DNA of 64,000 nucleotides from Lysinibacillus halotolerans. GTDB lineage: Bacteria; Bacillota; Bacilli; Bacillales_A; Planococcaceae. The stretch is from the NCBI RefSeq assembly GCF_003711845.1, contig NZ_RHLQ01000005.1, positions 36,049-100,048 of the forward strand. Reading direction: 5' to 3'. This document shows, in pieces, positions 43,763 through 53,007 of the stretch (positions within the stretch are counted from its first letter, which is position 1; each line of letters begins with the position of its first letter). Below the pieces are notes generated by a model, which did not search any database, had not been told where the DNA came from, and saw only the letters and a list, made by a program, of their open reading frames with translations. Both the position numbers and the translations under genes were made by a program.

Positions 43763-44755
43763 ATGTCAATTCACTTATTTAATAAGAAAAAAGTAGGGTT
43801 AATTTGTGCTAGCTTATTAGCATTATCATTAGCAGCATGTGGAAATGACTCTTCAAGTTCAGAAGACAATACAACGACAAAAAAAACGGAGCAGACTGAA
43901 ACAACCGGATCCGAAACAAGAACCGTTACAGACGCGTTAGGAAACGAGGTTTCCATTCCGAATGAACCAAAACGTGTCATTGCTTCTTATTTAGAAGATT
44001 ATTTAGTCGCTTTAGGTATAACGCCAGTAGCCCAATGGAGTGTAGGAGATGGAGCAAGCATCCAAAATTATTTACAAGATAAGTTAAAGGATATTCCTAC
44101 GATTCCCCACGATTTACCTTTTGAATCAGTACAAAGCTTCGAACCAGATTTAATTTTAATGGATTCTGCTTCTATGGTAGAAGGAGATAAATACGCCCAA
44201 TATAATAAAATTGCCCCTACATATGTAGTTGGTAAAGAAAATGATAATAACTGGCGCGATGAATTGAAAGTCGTTGGTGAAGTTTTTGGTAAAGAGAAAG
44301 AAGCTCAAGCAGTTTTAGAAGAATATGATCAAAAAGTAGCAACTGCTAAAGCTGAAATAGAAAAAGCAGTAGGGAAACCTTCAGTAGCGGCTATTTGGTT
44401 AGTAGGGGGAAGCTACTATATCGTTTCTGACAAATTATCTAGTGGTGCAGTAATGTATGAAGATCTAGGCTTAGAAGTGCCTCCTGTAGTAGAAGAAATT
44501 TCTGCTAGCGGAACAGCAAGTTGGAATGCCGTTTCTTTAGAGAAATTAGTAGAATTAGATGCGGATTACCTATTCTTAATCAATAGTGATAATACTGAAA
44601 ATCCAAACGCGGTAAGTGATGCTTTATGGAATACAATCCCGGCGGTTAAAGAAGGTAATGTTTTCTCCTTCTCAGCAGAAACAGCTTGGTTATATACAGG
44701 ACCAATTGCGAATTCACAAATTGTAGATGATATTGTAACATCACTAACGAAATAG
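43763..44755 (+). CDS. Siderophore-binding lipoprotein (YfiY/FeuA-like)
   Basis: 330 residues from ATG 43763 (AGGAGG six bases upstream). A signal peptide with the lipobox LSLAAC (Cys about 29) is followed by a Ser/Thr-rich linker, then a class III periplasmic-binding fold: TRTVTDALGNEVSIPNEPKRVIA, FEPDLILMDS, and the C-terminal half with AAIWLVGGSYYIV. It delivers ferric siderophore to the two permeases encoded divergently. Which siderophore is unknown; gene layout resembles B. subtilis yfiY-yfiZ-yfhA. Confidence 0.9.
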   Translation: MSIHLFNKKKVGLICASLLALSLAACGNDSSSSEDNTTTKKTEQTETTGSETRTVTDALGNEVSIPNEPKRVIASYLEDYLVALGITPVAQWSVGDGASIQNYLQDKLKDIPTIPHDLPFESVQSFEPDLILMDSASMVEGDKYAQYNKIAPTYVVGKENDNNWRDELKVVGEVFGKEKEAQAVLEEYDQKVATAKAEIEKAVGKPSVAAIWLVGGSYYIVSDKLSSGAVMYEDLGLEVPPVVEEISASGTASWNAVSLEKLVELDADYLFLINSDNTENPNAVSDALWNTIPAVKEGNVFSFSAETAWLYTGPIANSQIVDDIVTSLTK

Positions 44756-44763
44756 TAGGGATA

Positions 44764-44808
44764 GTTTGAAAAAATGACTTCCATTGGGAGTCATTTTTTC
44801 ATTCAAAC
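44764..44808 (+). terminator. Terminator after the siderophore-binding gene
   Basis: Inner stem AAAAAATGACT/AGTCATTTTTT (44769-44779, 44789-44799) inside outer GTTTGAA/TTCAAAC. Confidence 0.92.
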
Positions 44809-44894
44809 TGCTATTAAAGAAAATACTATTTTGTATAATAAGATAATAGGTTATTTAATAAAAATTTTTTATTCATAATAATAAAGGTGATGAC

Positions 44895-45347
44895 ATGAAG
44901 ATTAGGCAATTGAATGAAAGAGAACAGGCACCTATGGAATTGTTGCTTTTAGCCGATCCTTCTGAAGAGCTAGTTCATGATTATGTAAAACGGGGATATT
45001 GTTTCGTAGCGGACAGTGGGGAAAAGATTATAGGTGTTTATGTATTACTCCCAACAAGACCTAAAACGGTAGAATTAGTTAATGTTGCCGTTTCTGAAGA
45101 ACAACAAGGTAAAGGAATAGGAAAACAATTAGTATTAAATGCCATACAGGTGGCCAAATCAATGGGTTATCAAACAATTGAACTTGGTACAGGAAATTCA
45201 AGTATTAATCAATTAGCCCTTTATCAAAAATGTGGTTTTCGAATCGTTAATATAGAGATAGATTTTTTTGTTAAACATTATGAAGAAGAAATCTATGAAA
45301 ATGGAATTCAATGTAAAGATATGATTCGATTATCAAAGGATTTATAA
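44895..45347 (+). CDS. yvbK: GNAT acetyltransferase (YvbK-like)
   Basis: 150-residue Gcn5-related N-acetyltransferase. The acetyl-CoA loop is EEQQGKGIGKQL (Q/R-x-x-G-x-G), followed by LGTGNSSINQLALYQKCGFRI and KHYEEEIYENGIQCKDMIRL. It resembles B. subtilis YvbK over its whole length, including the N-terminal PMELLLLADPS. The acceptor is unknown. AAAGGTGATG precedes the ATG. Stand-alone gene between two terminators. Confidence 0.9.
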   Translation: MKIRQLNEREQAPMELLLLADPSEELVHDYVKRGYCFVADSGEKIIGVYVLLPTRPKTVELVNVAVSEEQQGKGIGKQLVLNAIQVAKSMGYQTIELGTGNSSINQLALYQKCGFRIVNIEIDFFVKHYEEEIYENGIQCKDMIRLSKDL

Positions 45348-45361
45348 TTCCTAAAATAGTA

Positions 45362-45403
45362 AAAGTGAAGAAAACAAATGATTTCCATGATTTTCTTCAC
45401 TTT
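45362..45403. terminator. Bidirectional terminator after yvbK
   Basis: Perfect stem AAAGTGAAGAAAA (45362-45374) with TTTTCTTCACTTT (45391-45403), between convergent genes. Confidence 0.87.
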
Positions 45404-45587
45404 ATAGAACTACATAGGTTTGGGTATAGTTGATTTTATAGAAAACATCGTCCATTGATAAGTCTCGCCACGTAACTACTCCAATATAGTTTGAATTTTT
45501 ACTACGCATCATCCAATAAGTAGCAATAGATTTTATATTGTCTTGAGAAGAAAGTATCCTTTTTTCTTTCCACTCCGCTTCAATCAT
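45402..45587 (-). CDS. Small hypothetical protein, overlapping its upstream partner
   Basis: 61 residues, not recognised: MIEAEWKEKRILSS, a middle with IATYWMMRSKNSNYIGVVTW, and an aromatic C-terminus. It is soluble, with no signal peptide. Its ATG overlaps the TGA of the small membrane frame ending at 45584 (ATGA), which points to translational coupling. There is no strong independent ribosome binding site (only AGAAGAAAAAG). If the upstream frame is dead, this gene may be poorly expressed. Confidence 0.45.
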   Translation of the reverse strand: MIEAEWKEKRILSSQDNIKSIATYWMMRSKNSNYIGVVTWRDLSMDDVFYKINYTQTYVVL

Positions 45588-45739
45588 TTTTTAATCTTTT
45601 TCTTCTGTGTAAAGTAAATGTACAAATAGAAGCCAAATAATAGAGTTATACTAATTAAAATATATAATGTTAGATCCTCACTCGTTGGAAATTTTATTCC
45701 AATATACCATGTTTTTTTAAACGAAATCTAAATTTTCAT
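45584..45739 (-). pseudogene. Short membrane-protein frame with a stop at codon 4
   Basis: Minus strand: ATG 45739 with GGAAG upstream, then Lys, Ile and TAG (45728-45730). The frame then stays open for 47 codons, beginning ISFKKTWYIGIKFPTSEDL, with one membrane helix (LYILISITLLFGFYLYIYF) and a Lys-rich tail ending at TGA 45584, which overlaps the next gene. The open frame plus ATGA coupling suggests a real gene carrying a nonsense codon, or an unusual start after the stop. Confidence 0.45.
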
Positions 45740-45789
45740 GTAACTTCCAACTAATTTTTAAGTCAAATGGTAAAAAGGGGTCCATATTG

Positions 45790-46368
45790 ATGAAGTTTAA
45801 AATATTCATTTGTTCATTATTAGCCATTTCGTTTCTATTCAATTTAACGAGAACGTCAAGTTATGCATGTTCCTGTGTACAACCAGAGTCTCCACAAAAG
45901 GAATTAAATGGACGGGACTTTGTTTTTTCAGGAAAGGTAAAGAGTATTATGGATCCAAATGAACACGCTATTATAAAATCGTCTGCCGATTTACTAGAAA
46001 TTCATCTCAAAGTGAATGAGACGTGGAAAGGGATAGATGAAACGGAAGTAATCGTCTTTACGGAGCGGGAATCAGCGAGTTGCGGTTTTTCATTTACAGC
46101 CAATGAAGACTATTTAGTATATGGTGATAATGAGAATGGAAAAAAGAAAGTAATTAGTTGTTCAAGAACAACTCCTTTAGTTGATGCATCAGCTGACATT
46201 CATGAACTAGGTGAAGGGGAAAAACCTGCAAAAATTGTAAACCTGAATGAAAACGATAGAGACGGGGGAATAACAGCCACTTCAATCATTATCGGTTTAT
46301 CATTAGGTGCATTAATGATTATTTTTATAACATATTTCATTACAAATAAAAGGAAAAATTCCAAATAA
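45790..46368 (+). CDS. Membrane-anchored extracellular protein with NTR/TIMP-like domain
   Basis: 192 residues from ATG 45790 (AAAAGGGG nine bases upstream; TTG 45787 is the alternative). A signal peptide ending near SSYA is followed by mature N-terminal CSCVQPES, a netrin/TIMP-type OB-fold pattern (Cys-x-Cys at the N-terminus, DFVFSGKVKSI, then later cysteines at ASCGF and ISCSR). A C-terminal membrane helix (about 162-186) and a basic stop-transfer tail (NKRKNSK) follow. Function of bacterial NTR proteins is poorly known. Confidence 0.75.
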   Translation: MKFKIFICSLLAISFLFNLTRTSSYACSCVQPESPQKELNGRDFVFSGKVKSIMDPNEHAIIKSSADLLEIHLKVNETWKGIDETEVIVFTERESASCGFSFTANEDYLVYGDNENGKKKVISCSRTTPLVDASADIHELGEGEKPAKIVNLNENDRDGGITATSIIIGLSLGALMIIFITYFITNKRKNSK

Positions 46369-46374
46369 TATAGT

Positions 46375-46406
46375 GGGGAGTCATCTATAAAGGTGCTCCT
46401 CTTTTT
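46375..46406 (+). terminator. Weak terminator after the NTR-domain gene
   Basis: Short stem GGGGAG (46375-46380) with CTCCTC (46396-46401), followed by five T. Confidence 0.5.
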
Positions 46407-46558
46407 GTATGCAACTTAAATCTCTTCAATTGTACGGATTTTTTATAAAAATATTTTTCTCATTCTAGATATCAATAAATATTGATTTTATCACGTTTAT
46501 AAAGGGTTTTTTACACTATTAAAATATGACATTTTGTTGAATTTGAAATTTTAGTATA

Positions 46559-46692
46559 GCTTAAACGGTTCAAATGTGACATACTATAAAAAGTTTTAAA
46601 TGATATTTTATATGGAATGGTTTACGATAAAATAAAAGATGGAACCGATTACATATGGTTTTTTCTTTTTATGAAATATGTAACCGATACCA
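46559..46692 (+). promoter_or_regulatory. Operator-like repeats upstream of rbsR
   Basis: TGGAACCGATTACA (46640-46653) and TGTAACCGATACCA (46679-46692) share an AACCGAT core and are 39 bp apart. A related inverted copy, TTAAACGGTTCAAA, lies at about 46561. These resemble LacI-family operators (RbsR or CcpA/cre-like) and probably mediate ribose induction and catabolite control. The gap 46407-46728 holds nothing else recognisable. Confidence 0.6.
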
Positions 46693-46728
46693 TATTGTGT
46701 TTTACTTTTTTGAAATGGGTGATGATGA

Positions 46729-47712
46729 GTGCCGACGATTAGTGATGTTGCAAAACTTGCCAAAGTATCGGTTGCGACGGTTTCTAGATTTTTAAATGAC
46801 AGCGGATACGTAGGGAAAAAATCAAGAGAAGCGATAAAAAAAGCGATTCAAGAATTAGACTATGTCCCTAGTGAAGTAGCACGGTCGCTTTCAACAAAAC
46901 AATCGGATATTATCGGACTTATTATTCCAGATATTAAAAATCCCTTTTTCCCCGAGTTAGCTAGAGCAGTAGAAGATACTGCCTTTGAATATGGTTATAC
47001 TGTCATATTGTGTAATTCGGATGAAAATGAATTAAAGGAAAAACATTATTTTCAAACTTTGACAAATAAATATGTAGCAGGAATTATACTGACTTCTATT
47101 TTTGATCAAGGAACGAACTTTAAAAAATTAAAAATTCCAATGGTTGCTTTAGATAGACCATTAGAAATCAATATACCGACTGTTACAACGAATAATATAG
47201 AAGGTGCAAAGCTAGCTACACAATTTTTAATTGATAAAGGTGCGACTTCATTGTTATGTGTTGGCGGTCCAAAGGAAATTCGCTCTTCTAAATTACGAGT
47301 TGAAGGGTTTCAAGAAATAATTAAAGAATACCCAATTGATTCACATATTATTGAAAGTCCCTATGATTTTGAAACAGCCGAAACAATTATTTTCGATTAT
47401 TTAAAACATAATCCGACTATCGATGGTATTTTTGCCTGTAGTGATGCATCAGCAATAGGTGCGTTAAAAGCGATTCATAAATTAAATTTATCCGTACCTG
47501 AAGATATTCAAATTGTAGGTTTTGATGGGATACAAATGGGGAAAGTTGTATCTCCGAGTTTAACAACGGTTGCACAAAATATTTATCAATTAGGTCAAGC
47601 TGCAGCGAAAATGTTAATTCATCAAATAGAAGGTAAACCATTGGAAAATACATCCGTATGTATTAATCCGAAGCTTATAGAGCGAGAAACAACTCGAAAG
47701 GAAAGAACGTAA
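46729..47712 (+). CDS. rbsR: Ribose operon repressor (LacI family)
   Basis: 327 residues from GTG 46729. The N-terminal LacI helix-turn-helix is TISDVAKLAKVSVATVSRFLN, with hinge YVPSEVARSLS and a periplasmic-binding-like sensor domain (IIGLIIPDIKNPFF, VALDRP). GGGTGATG lies immediately upstream. First gene of rbsRKDACB, so it is expected to repress its own operon and be released by ribose or a phosphorylated derivative. Confidence 0.93.
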   Translation: MPTISDVAKLAKVSVATVSRFLNDSGYVGKKSREAIKKAIQELDYVPSEVARSLSTKQSDIIGLIIPDIKNPFFPELARAVEDTAFEYGYTVILCNSDENELKEKHYFQTLTNKYVAGIILTSIFDQGTNFKKLKIPMVALDRPLEINIPTVTTNNIEGAKLATQFLIDKGATSLLCVGGPKEIRSSKLRVEGFQEIIKEYPIDSHIIESPYDFETAETIIFDYLKHNPTIDGIFACSDASAIGALKAIHKLNLSVPEDIQIVGFDGIQMGKVVSPSLTTVAQNIYQLGQAAAKMLIHQIEGKPLENTSVCINPKLIERETTRKERT

Positions 47713-48591
47713 ATGATTACAATAATTGGTAGCATCAATATGGATATTGCTATCCAGACAACTATTTTTCCAAAACAAGGTGAAACGGTATTAGGAAATT
47801 TATTTACAACGATTCCAGGTGGAAAAGGTGCGAATCAAGCAGTGGCGGCTGCTAGACTTGGAAGTGATGTACAAATCATTGGAGCGGTAGGTAAAGATGC
47901 CTTTGGTACAGAACTTTATATGAATTTAAAAAATGAAAATGTTCATGTTGACGGCATTCAAAAAACGGACAATTCAACGGGGATTGCCAATATATTATTG
48001 CATAACAATGATAATCGTATCATTGTCGTTCCAGGTGCCAATTTTGATGTGGATCAAAAGATGATCGATGCCAATTTGGAGTTAATTAAACAAAGTGCCT
48101 TAGTCATGTTGCAGTTAGAAATTCCTGTTGAAACGATTGAGTACGTGCTGAAAGTTTGTGAGGATTTGGCTATTCCTGTTTTATTAAACCCAGCACCTGC
48201 CGCTAATTTTAAACAAGAGTGGATCGATAAAGTTTCCTACTTAACACCGAATGAAACTGAGTGTGAAGTTATGTTTGGCGAAGATTATGAAACCGTTTTA
48301 AAACAATACCCAAATAAAATAATCGTCACGTTAGGTGGAGAAGGGGCAGCCTACTTTGATGGGAATCAAATTATTCGAATAGCTGGTTATAAAACGAAGG
48401 CCGTTGATACAACAGGCGCTGGAGATACATTTAACGGTGCCTTTGCCCATGCCATTATAGAAGGAAAATCAATTGAAGAAGCCGTACGATTTGCAAACAT
48501 AACTGCATCCCTTTCAGTTGAAAAGTTTGGAGCTCAAGGTGGTATGCCTCGAATAGAGGATGTAATGATCCGTTTGGAGGAAATGAAATGA
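47713..48591 (+). CDS. rbsK: Ribokinase
   Basis: Phosphorylates D-ribose to ribose 5-phosphate. 292 residues of the PfkB family: N-terminal [15 protein letters not shown] (about 36-50) and C-terminal [13 protein letters not shown] with the catalytic Asp at about residue 237. [15 protein letters not shown] and LNPAPAANF are also typical. The start ATG is the base after the rbsR stop, with AAAGGAAAG inside rbsR. It overlaps rbsD by 4 bp. Confidence 0.96.
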   Translation: MITIIGSINMDIAIQTTIFPKQGETVLGNLFTTIPGGKGANQAVAAARLGSDVQIIGAVGKDAFGTELYMNLKNENVHVDGIQKTDNSTGIANILLHNNDNRIIVVPGANFDVDQKMIDANLELIKQSALVMLQLEIPVETIEYVLKVCEDLAIPVLLNPAPAANFKQEWIDKVSYLTPNETECEVMFGEDYETVLKQYPNKIIVTLGGEGAAYFDGNQIIRIAGYKTKAVDTTGAGDTFNGAFAHAIIEGKSIEEAVRFANITASLSVEKFGAQGGMPRIEDVMIRLEEMK

Positions 48592-48977
48592 AAAGACATG
48601 GCATTTTAAATCGAGAATTAGCTGGACATTTTGCTAAATTAGGTCATACTGATCGAATTGTTATCGCCGATTGTGGATTGCCAATACCGAAAGAGGTACC
48701 GTGTATCGATTTGGCTTATAAATTAGGCGAACCAACATTCCTCTCCATTTTAGAAGTCGTTTTAGATGACTTGATTGTTGAAGCAGCGGTATTGGCGGAA
48801 GAGATTCAAAGGAATAATGAAAAGGTTGCAAAAGAAGTAGCAAGTAGCTTATCAAATATTTCCTATGTAACCCATGAAGAGTTCAAAGAGCTAACTAAAG
48901 AGGCGAAATTAATCATTCGGACAGGAGAAACAACTCCGTATGCCAATGTGATTTTACAATGTGGCGTTATTTTTTAA
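48588..48977 (+). CDS. rbsD: D-ribose pyranase
   Basis: Interconverts pyranose and furanose forms of ribose to feed ribokinase. 129 residues; the catalytic His20 lies in HFAKLGHTD, followed by [11 protein letters not shown], and the C-terminus has [20 protein letters not shown] overlap with rbsK; GGAGG is within the end of rbsK. Confidence 0.96.
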   Translation: MKRHGILNRELAGHFAKLGHTDRIVIADCGLPIPKEVPCIDLAYKLGEPTFLSILEVVLDDLIVEAAVLAEEIQRNNEKVAKEVASSLSNISYVTHEEFKELTKEAKLIIRTGETTPYANVILQCGVIF

Positions 48978-49019
48978 AGGACACAATAAAAGTTGAAAAA
49001 TAAAAGTAGGTGATTTTGC

Positions 49020-50516
49020 ATGATTGAAATGTCTGGCATTACAAAAGCATTCAGTGGAAACGTTGTTTTAAATAATGTGCAATTTGAATTAGCGGATGGC
49101 GAAATTCATGCATTGATGGGTGAAAACGGTGCTGGGAAATCAACGATGATGAAGATTTTAAGCGGTATTTATACAAAGGATGCCGGTGAAATCAAAGTAG
49201 ATGGACAAGTAGTCAATTTTAAATCACCTAAAGATGCAGAAAAGCTTGGAATTATTGTTATCCATCAAGAACTAAATATGTTGCCCGATTTAACAGTGGC
49301 ACAAAATTTATTTCTTGGAAAAGAATTAACATACGGGAAAACCGGTATTTTAAAAACTCGTCAAATGGAAAAAGAGGCAACTCAATTACTTTCAAAATTA
49401 GGATTGAACATAAATCCGAAAACTCGAACTGGAGACTTATCCGTTGGGAAACAACAAATTATAGAAATCGCAAAAGCAATTGCAAGTAATGCGAAAGTAA
49501 TTGTCATGGATGAGCCGACTGCCGCACTAACGGATCGGGAAATTGAAACTTTATTTCAAACGATTCGTGAGTTAAAAGCGAAAGGGATTTCCTTTGTTTA
49601 TATTTCCCACCGTATGGAAGAGATTTTTGCCATTTGCGATCGAATTACGATTTTACGTGATGGTCAATATGTTGGGGTTCGGAATATTCCTGAAACGAAT
49701 TTTGATGAAATTGTGGCTATGATGGTAGGTCGCCAGCTTGGGGAACGCTTCCCGGTAAGAAAAAGTGTCATCGGTGATACGAAATTAGAAGTACGAAACT
49801 TAACTGTCAATGGTTTATTCCACAACCTTTCCTTCGAATTACGAAAAGGTGAAGTACTTGGTGTTGCTGGCTTAATGGGAGCTGGTCGCACAGAAGTAGC
49901 TCAAACTCTATTTGGTTATCGAAAGGCTAGTAGTGGGGATATTTTAATTGATGGAAAAAAAGTGAATATAAAGTCGCCCATCGATGCTATGAAACATGGT
50001 ATCGGGTTTGTAACAGAAGATCGTAAAACACAAGGATTAGTTTTAGATTTTTCGATTAAAGAAAATATTACGCTAACAAACCTTAATAAATGTGCTTCAT
50101 CAGGCATTGTCAATCAAACGAAAGAAAATTCGATGGTTGCAAAATATATCGAAGAATTAAAAATTCGAACTTCTGGTCCAGATCAAAGGGTGAAGTCTTT
50201 GAGCGGTGGGAATCAACAAAAGGTAGTACTTGCTAAATGGCTCGGTACAGAACCAGATATTTTAATATTAGATGAACCGACTCGCGGAGTAGATATCGGT
50301 GCAAGAAAAGAAATCTATCATATTATTAATCAATTAGCAGAAGCGGGAGTAGCTATTTTGATGATTTCTTCTGAATTACCGGAAGTTATCGGTATGGCGG
50401 ATCGCGTTATTGTTATGCAAGAAGGAAAGTTAACTGGTGAAGTTAAGAAAGAACAAATGACACAAGAGATCATTATGCAGTACGCAACAGGAGGAGAAAA
50501 AGTTGTCCAATCATAA
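49020..50516 (+). CDS. rbsA: Ribose ABC transporter, double ATPase subunit
   Basis: 498 residues with two ABC domains. Domain 1: Walker [10 protein letters not shown], signature LSVGKQQ, Walker B VIVMDEPT. Domain 2: degenerate Walker [10 protein letters not shown], signature LSGGNQQK and LILDEPT. This asymmetry is normal for sugar ABC ATPases of the RbsA/MglA type. GTAGGTGATT precedes the ATG. It overlaps rbsC by 14 bp. Confidence 0.96.
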   Translation: MIEMSGITKAFSGNVVLNNVQFELADGEIHALMGENGAGKSTMMKILSGIYTKDAGEIKVDGQVVNFKSPKDAEKLGIIVIHQELNMLPDLTVAQNLFLGKELTYGKTGILKTRQMEKEATQLLSKLGLNINPKTRTGDLSVGKQQIIEIAKAIASNAKVIVMDEPTAALTDREIETLFQTIRELKAKGISFVYISHRMEEIFAICDRITILRDGQYVGVRNIPETNFDEIVAMMVGRQLGERFPVRKSVIGDTKLEVRNLTVNGLFHNLSFELRKGEVLGVAGLMGAGRTEVAQTLFGYRKASSGDILIDGKKVNIKSPIDAMKHGIGFVTEDRKTQGLVLDFSIKENITLTNLNKCASSGIVNQTKENSMVAKYIEELKIRTSGPDQRVKSLSGGNQQKVVLAKWLGTEPDILILDEPTRGVDIGARKEIYHIINQLAEAGVAILMISSELPEVIGMADRVIVMQEGKLTGEVKKEQMTQEIIMQYATGGEKVVQS

Positions 50517-51444
50517 ATCGAAAGAAATGTTATCAAAACTTGGACCACTATTCGGGTTAATTTTATTAATAATCGTCGTATCGATTTTAAATCCAAGTTT
50601 TTTATCAATCGCAAATATTTTCAACGTTTTACGTCAAGTTTCTATTAGTGCTATTATCGCATTTGGTATGACCTTCGTTATTTTGACAGGCGGTATTGAT
50701 TTATCCGTTGGGTCCACATTAGCTTTAACCGGTGCAATCGCTGCAAGTCTTCTTGCAAGTGGGACAGATCCATTTTTAACAATGGGTATTGCTTTAATTA
50801 TTGGTTTAATTTTAGGAGCAATTAACGGTGTTATTATAACGAAAGGGAAAGTGGCGCCATTTATTGCAACCCTTGCAACAATGACAATTTACCGTGGATT
50901 AACTTTAGTATATACAGATGGTCGACCTATTTCTGGTTTAGGGGATCATTATTCATTCCAATTATTCGGTAAAGGTTACTTTTTAGGTTTCCCTGTACCG
51001 GTAGTCACAATGGTTATTGCCTTCGTTATTTTGTATTTTATATTACAGAAAACGACTTTCGGTCGCCGTGTTTATGCAGTCGGTGGTAACGAAGAGGCTG
51101 CAAAGTTATCTGGGATTCATACAGATAAAGTGAAAATTGCAGTTTATGCTATTACTGGTTTCTTAGCTGCATTAGCTGCTTTAATCCTTACATCCCGTTT
51201 AAATTCAGCTCAACCAACAGCTGGGGAATCCTATGAATTGGATGCCATTGCTGCGGTTGTATTAGGTGGTACGAGCTTAAACGGTGGTAAAGGTTGGATT
51301 TTCGGAACATTGATTGGTGCATTAATTATCGGTGTATTAAATAATGGGATGAACTTAATCGGTGTCTCTTCCTTCTGGCAACAAGTTGTCAAAGGGATCG
51401 TTATTTTAATTGCAGTATTAATGGATCGTAAAAAAACTGTTTAG
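50503..51444 (+). CDS. rbsC: Ribose ABC transporter permease
   Basis: 313 residues with about eight to ten membrane helices, BPD_transp_2 family: [41 protein letters not shown], and [20 protein letters not shown] cytoplasmic loop ([11 protein letters not shown]). Start TTG 50503 with AGGAGGAG upstream, inside the end of rbsA. Works as a homodimer with RbsA and RbsB. Confidence 0.95.
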   Translation: MSNHKSKEMLSKLGPLFGLILLIIVVSILNPSFLSIANIFNVLRQVSISAIIAFGMTFVILTGGIDLSVGSTLALTGAIAASLLASGTDPFLTMGIALIIGLILGAINGVIITKGKVAPFIATLATMTIYRGLTLVYTDGRPISGLGDHYSFQLFGKGYFLGFPVPVVTMVIAFVILYFILQKTTFGRRVYAVGGNEEAAKLSGIHTDKVKIAVYAITGFLAALAALILTSRLNSAQPTAGESYELDAIAAVVLGGTSLNGGKGWIFGTLIGALIIGVLNNGMNLIGVSSFWQQVVKGIVILIAVLMDRKKTV

Positions 51445-51457
51445 GAGTTTTCGAAAC

Positions 51458-52369
51458 ATGAAAAAGTTTAAATTATTATTTGCAACGTTAATGTTACTAG
51501 TTCTCACTGCCTGTTCCATGGAATCACCGTTTTTAGAAAATGCGGAAGAAAGTACAACAAATGAAAACTTTAAAATCGGTTTTTCGATTTCTACGTTAAA
51601 TAACCCATTCTTCGTTACATTAAGCGAAGGGGCAGAGGCAAACGCAAAAGAGCAAGGGGCAGATATTTCAATCGTCGATGCCCAAGATGATGCTTCGAAA
51701 CAAGCGTCTGACGTGGAAGATTTAATTCAACAAGGGGTTGATTTAATTTTAATTAATCCGGTTGACTCTTCTGCAGTAGGTTCTGCTGTTGAATCTGCCA
51801 ATGCTGCTGGAATTCCAGTCATTACAGTTGACCGTTCAGCAGAAAGCGGAGAAGTTGTATCTCACATCGCTTCTGATAATGTGGCCGGTGGTGTATTAGC
51901 AGGAGAATATTTACTTGAATTAGCGGGTGAAGGGGCAAAAGTAGCGATGCTGGAAGGTACTGCCGGTTCATCGGCAGCCCGTGATCGTGGGGCAGGTTTC
52001 CTTCAAGCAGTGGAAGGGAAAGTCGATATCGTAAAAAGCTTAACGGCTAATTTTGACCGTGGAGAAGGCTTAACGGTAATGGAAAACATGCTTCAAGCAA
52101 ATCCAGAAATTGAAGCAGTGTTCGCTCAAAATGATGAAATGGCATTAGGTGCATTAGAAGCAATTGAAGCTGCCGGTAAAAATATTGTTGTTATCGGTTT
52201 TGATGCAACAGATGATGCCCTTGCGAAAATTAAAGAAGGAAAACTTGCAGCGTCCGTAGCTCAAAAACCGGAAGAAATAGGTAAAGCGGCTATTAAAACT
52301 GCTGTAGCTTACTTAAATGGGGAAAAAGTAGAAGAATTTGTTCCCGTTGAATTAGAATTAGTAAAATAA
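51458..52369 (+). CDS. rbsB: Ribose-binding lipoprotein
   Basis: 303 residues. Signal peptide with lipobox VLTAC (Cys about 19), then a type I periplasmic-binding fold: FKIGFSISTLNNPFFVTLSEG, VDLILINPVDSS, VAMLEGTAGSSAARDRGAGF, QNDEMALGALEAI and VVIGFDATDDA. These are the ribose-binding hallmarks. TTAGGAGTTTTCGAAAC precedes the ATG. Last gene of the operon. Confidence 0.95.
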   Translation: MKKFKLLFATLMLLVLTACSMESPFLENAEESTTNENFKIGFSISTLNNPFFVTLSEGAEANAKEQGADISIVDAQDDASKQASDVEDLIQQGVDLILINPVDSSAVGSAVESANAAGIPVITVDRSAESGEVVSHIASDNVAGGVLAGEYLLELAGEGAKVAMLEGTAGSSAARDRGAGFLQAVEGKVDIVKSLTANFDRGEGLTVMENMLQANPEIEAVFAQNDEMALGALEAIEAAGKNIVVIGFDATDDALAKIKEGKLAASVAQKPEEIGKAAIKTAVAYLNGEKVEEFVPVELELVK

Positions 52370-52371
52370 CA

Positions 52372-52417
52372 AAAACTGCAGTACCATTGTTTTTTTAGCA
52401 ATGACTACTGCAGTTTT
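52372..52417. terminator. Terminator of the rbs operon
   Basis: Stem AAAACTGCAGTA (52372-52383) with TACTGCAGTTTT (52406-52417), plus an inner CATTG/CAATG pair. A- and T-rich flanks allow use by the convergent doxX gene too. Confidence 0.88.
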
Positions 52418-52428
52418 ATTAATTTCCT

Positions 52429-52851
52429 TCAATTACGGAATTGAATTTTCCCTTTACTATTCTTTTCTTTTGTCGTAAATAGTTGATCTAAAGACATTAA
52501 TTTGCTTCCGGAAAATAATAAATAAAGAGCCATTGCAATTAATGCAACATTATATTCATAGCCATCAAAGAAACCTTGTTCAAATTTCACAGTAACAATA
52601 GCTCCTACCATAATACCAATCATAAGTATAGAAACGAAACGAACTGAAAATCCGATAATTAAAAAGAATCCACCAATTAATTCAATACTAGCTACACCAA
52701 ATCCCACAATTTCAGCATAAGGAATTTGATAGCCTTGAAATCTACTAATCGTTTCAGCGATTCCTTCTTGGAACTTCGTCAAACCGTGTAGAAGAAAAAT
52801 ACCTCCTAGCACAATTCTTAAAAACAATCCACCAACCTCATTTTTGTACAT
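52429..52851 (-). CDS. DoxX-family membrane protein
   Basis: 140 residues, four membrane helices. The first contains LFLRIVLGGIFLLHGLTKF, the typical DoxX opening; IELIGGFFLIIGF and a C-terminal cytoplasmic tail rich in Lys follow. DoxX/DoxD proteins are small integral proteins linked in some bacteria to thiosulfate/quinone redox or oxidative stress; no firm role can be given here. The minus-strand ATG has GAGGGGAAAA upstream. Confidence 0.88.
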   Translation of the reverse strand: MYKNEVGGLFLRIVLGGIFLLHGLTKFQEGIAETISRFQGYQIPYAEIVGFGVASIELIGGFFLIIGFSVRFVSILMIGIMVGAIVTVKFEQGFFDGYEYNVALIAMALYLLFSGSKLMSLDQLFTTKEKNSKGKIQFRN

Positions 52852-53007
52852 ATTTTTTCCCCTCTCGTAATCTTCTTTGTATTATCTTATTGTGGCTAGT
52901 CCCAATATAATACTGATTAAGGGAAATAGTTCTTCATTTAGTTGAAATCATTTCTATATATATAGTAGTTTCATCCATTATAATAATGGGAAGAGGAGAT
53001 GATTTTT

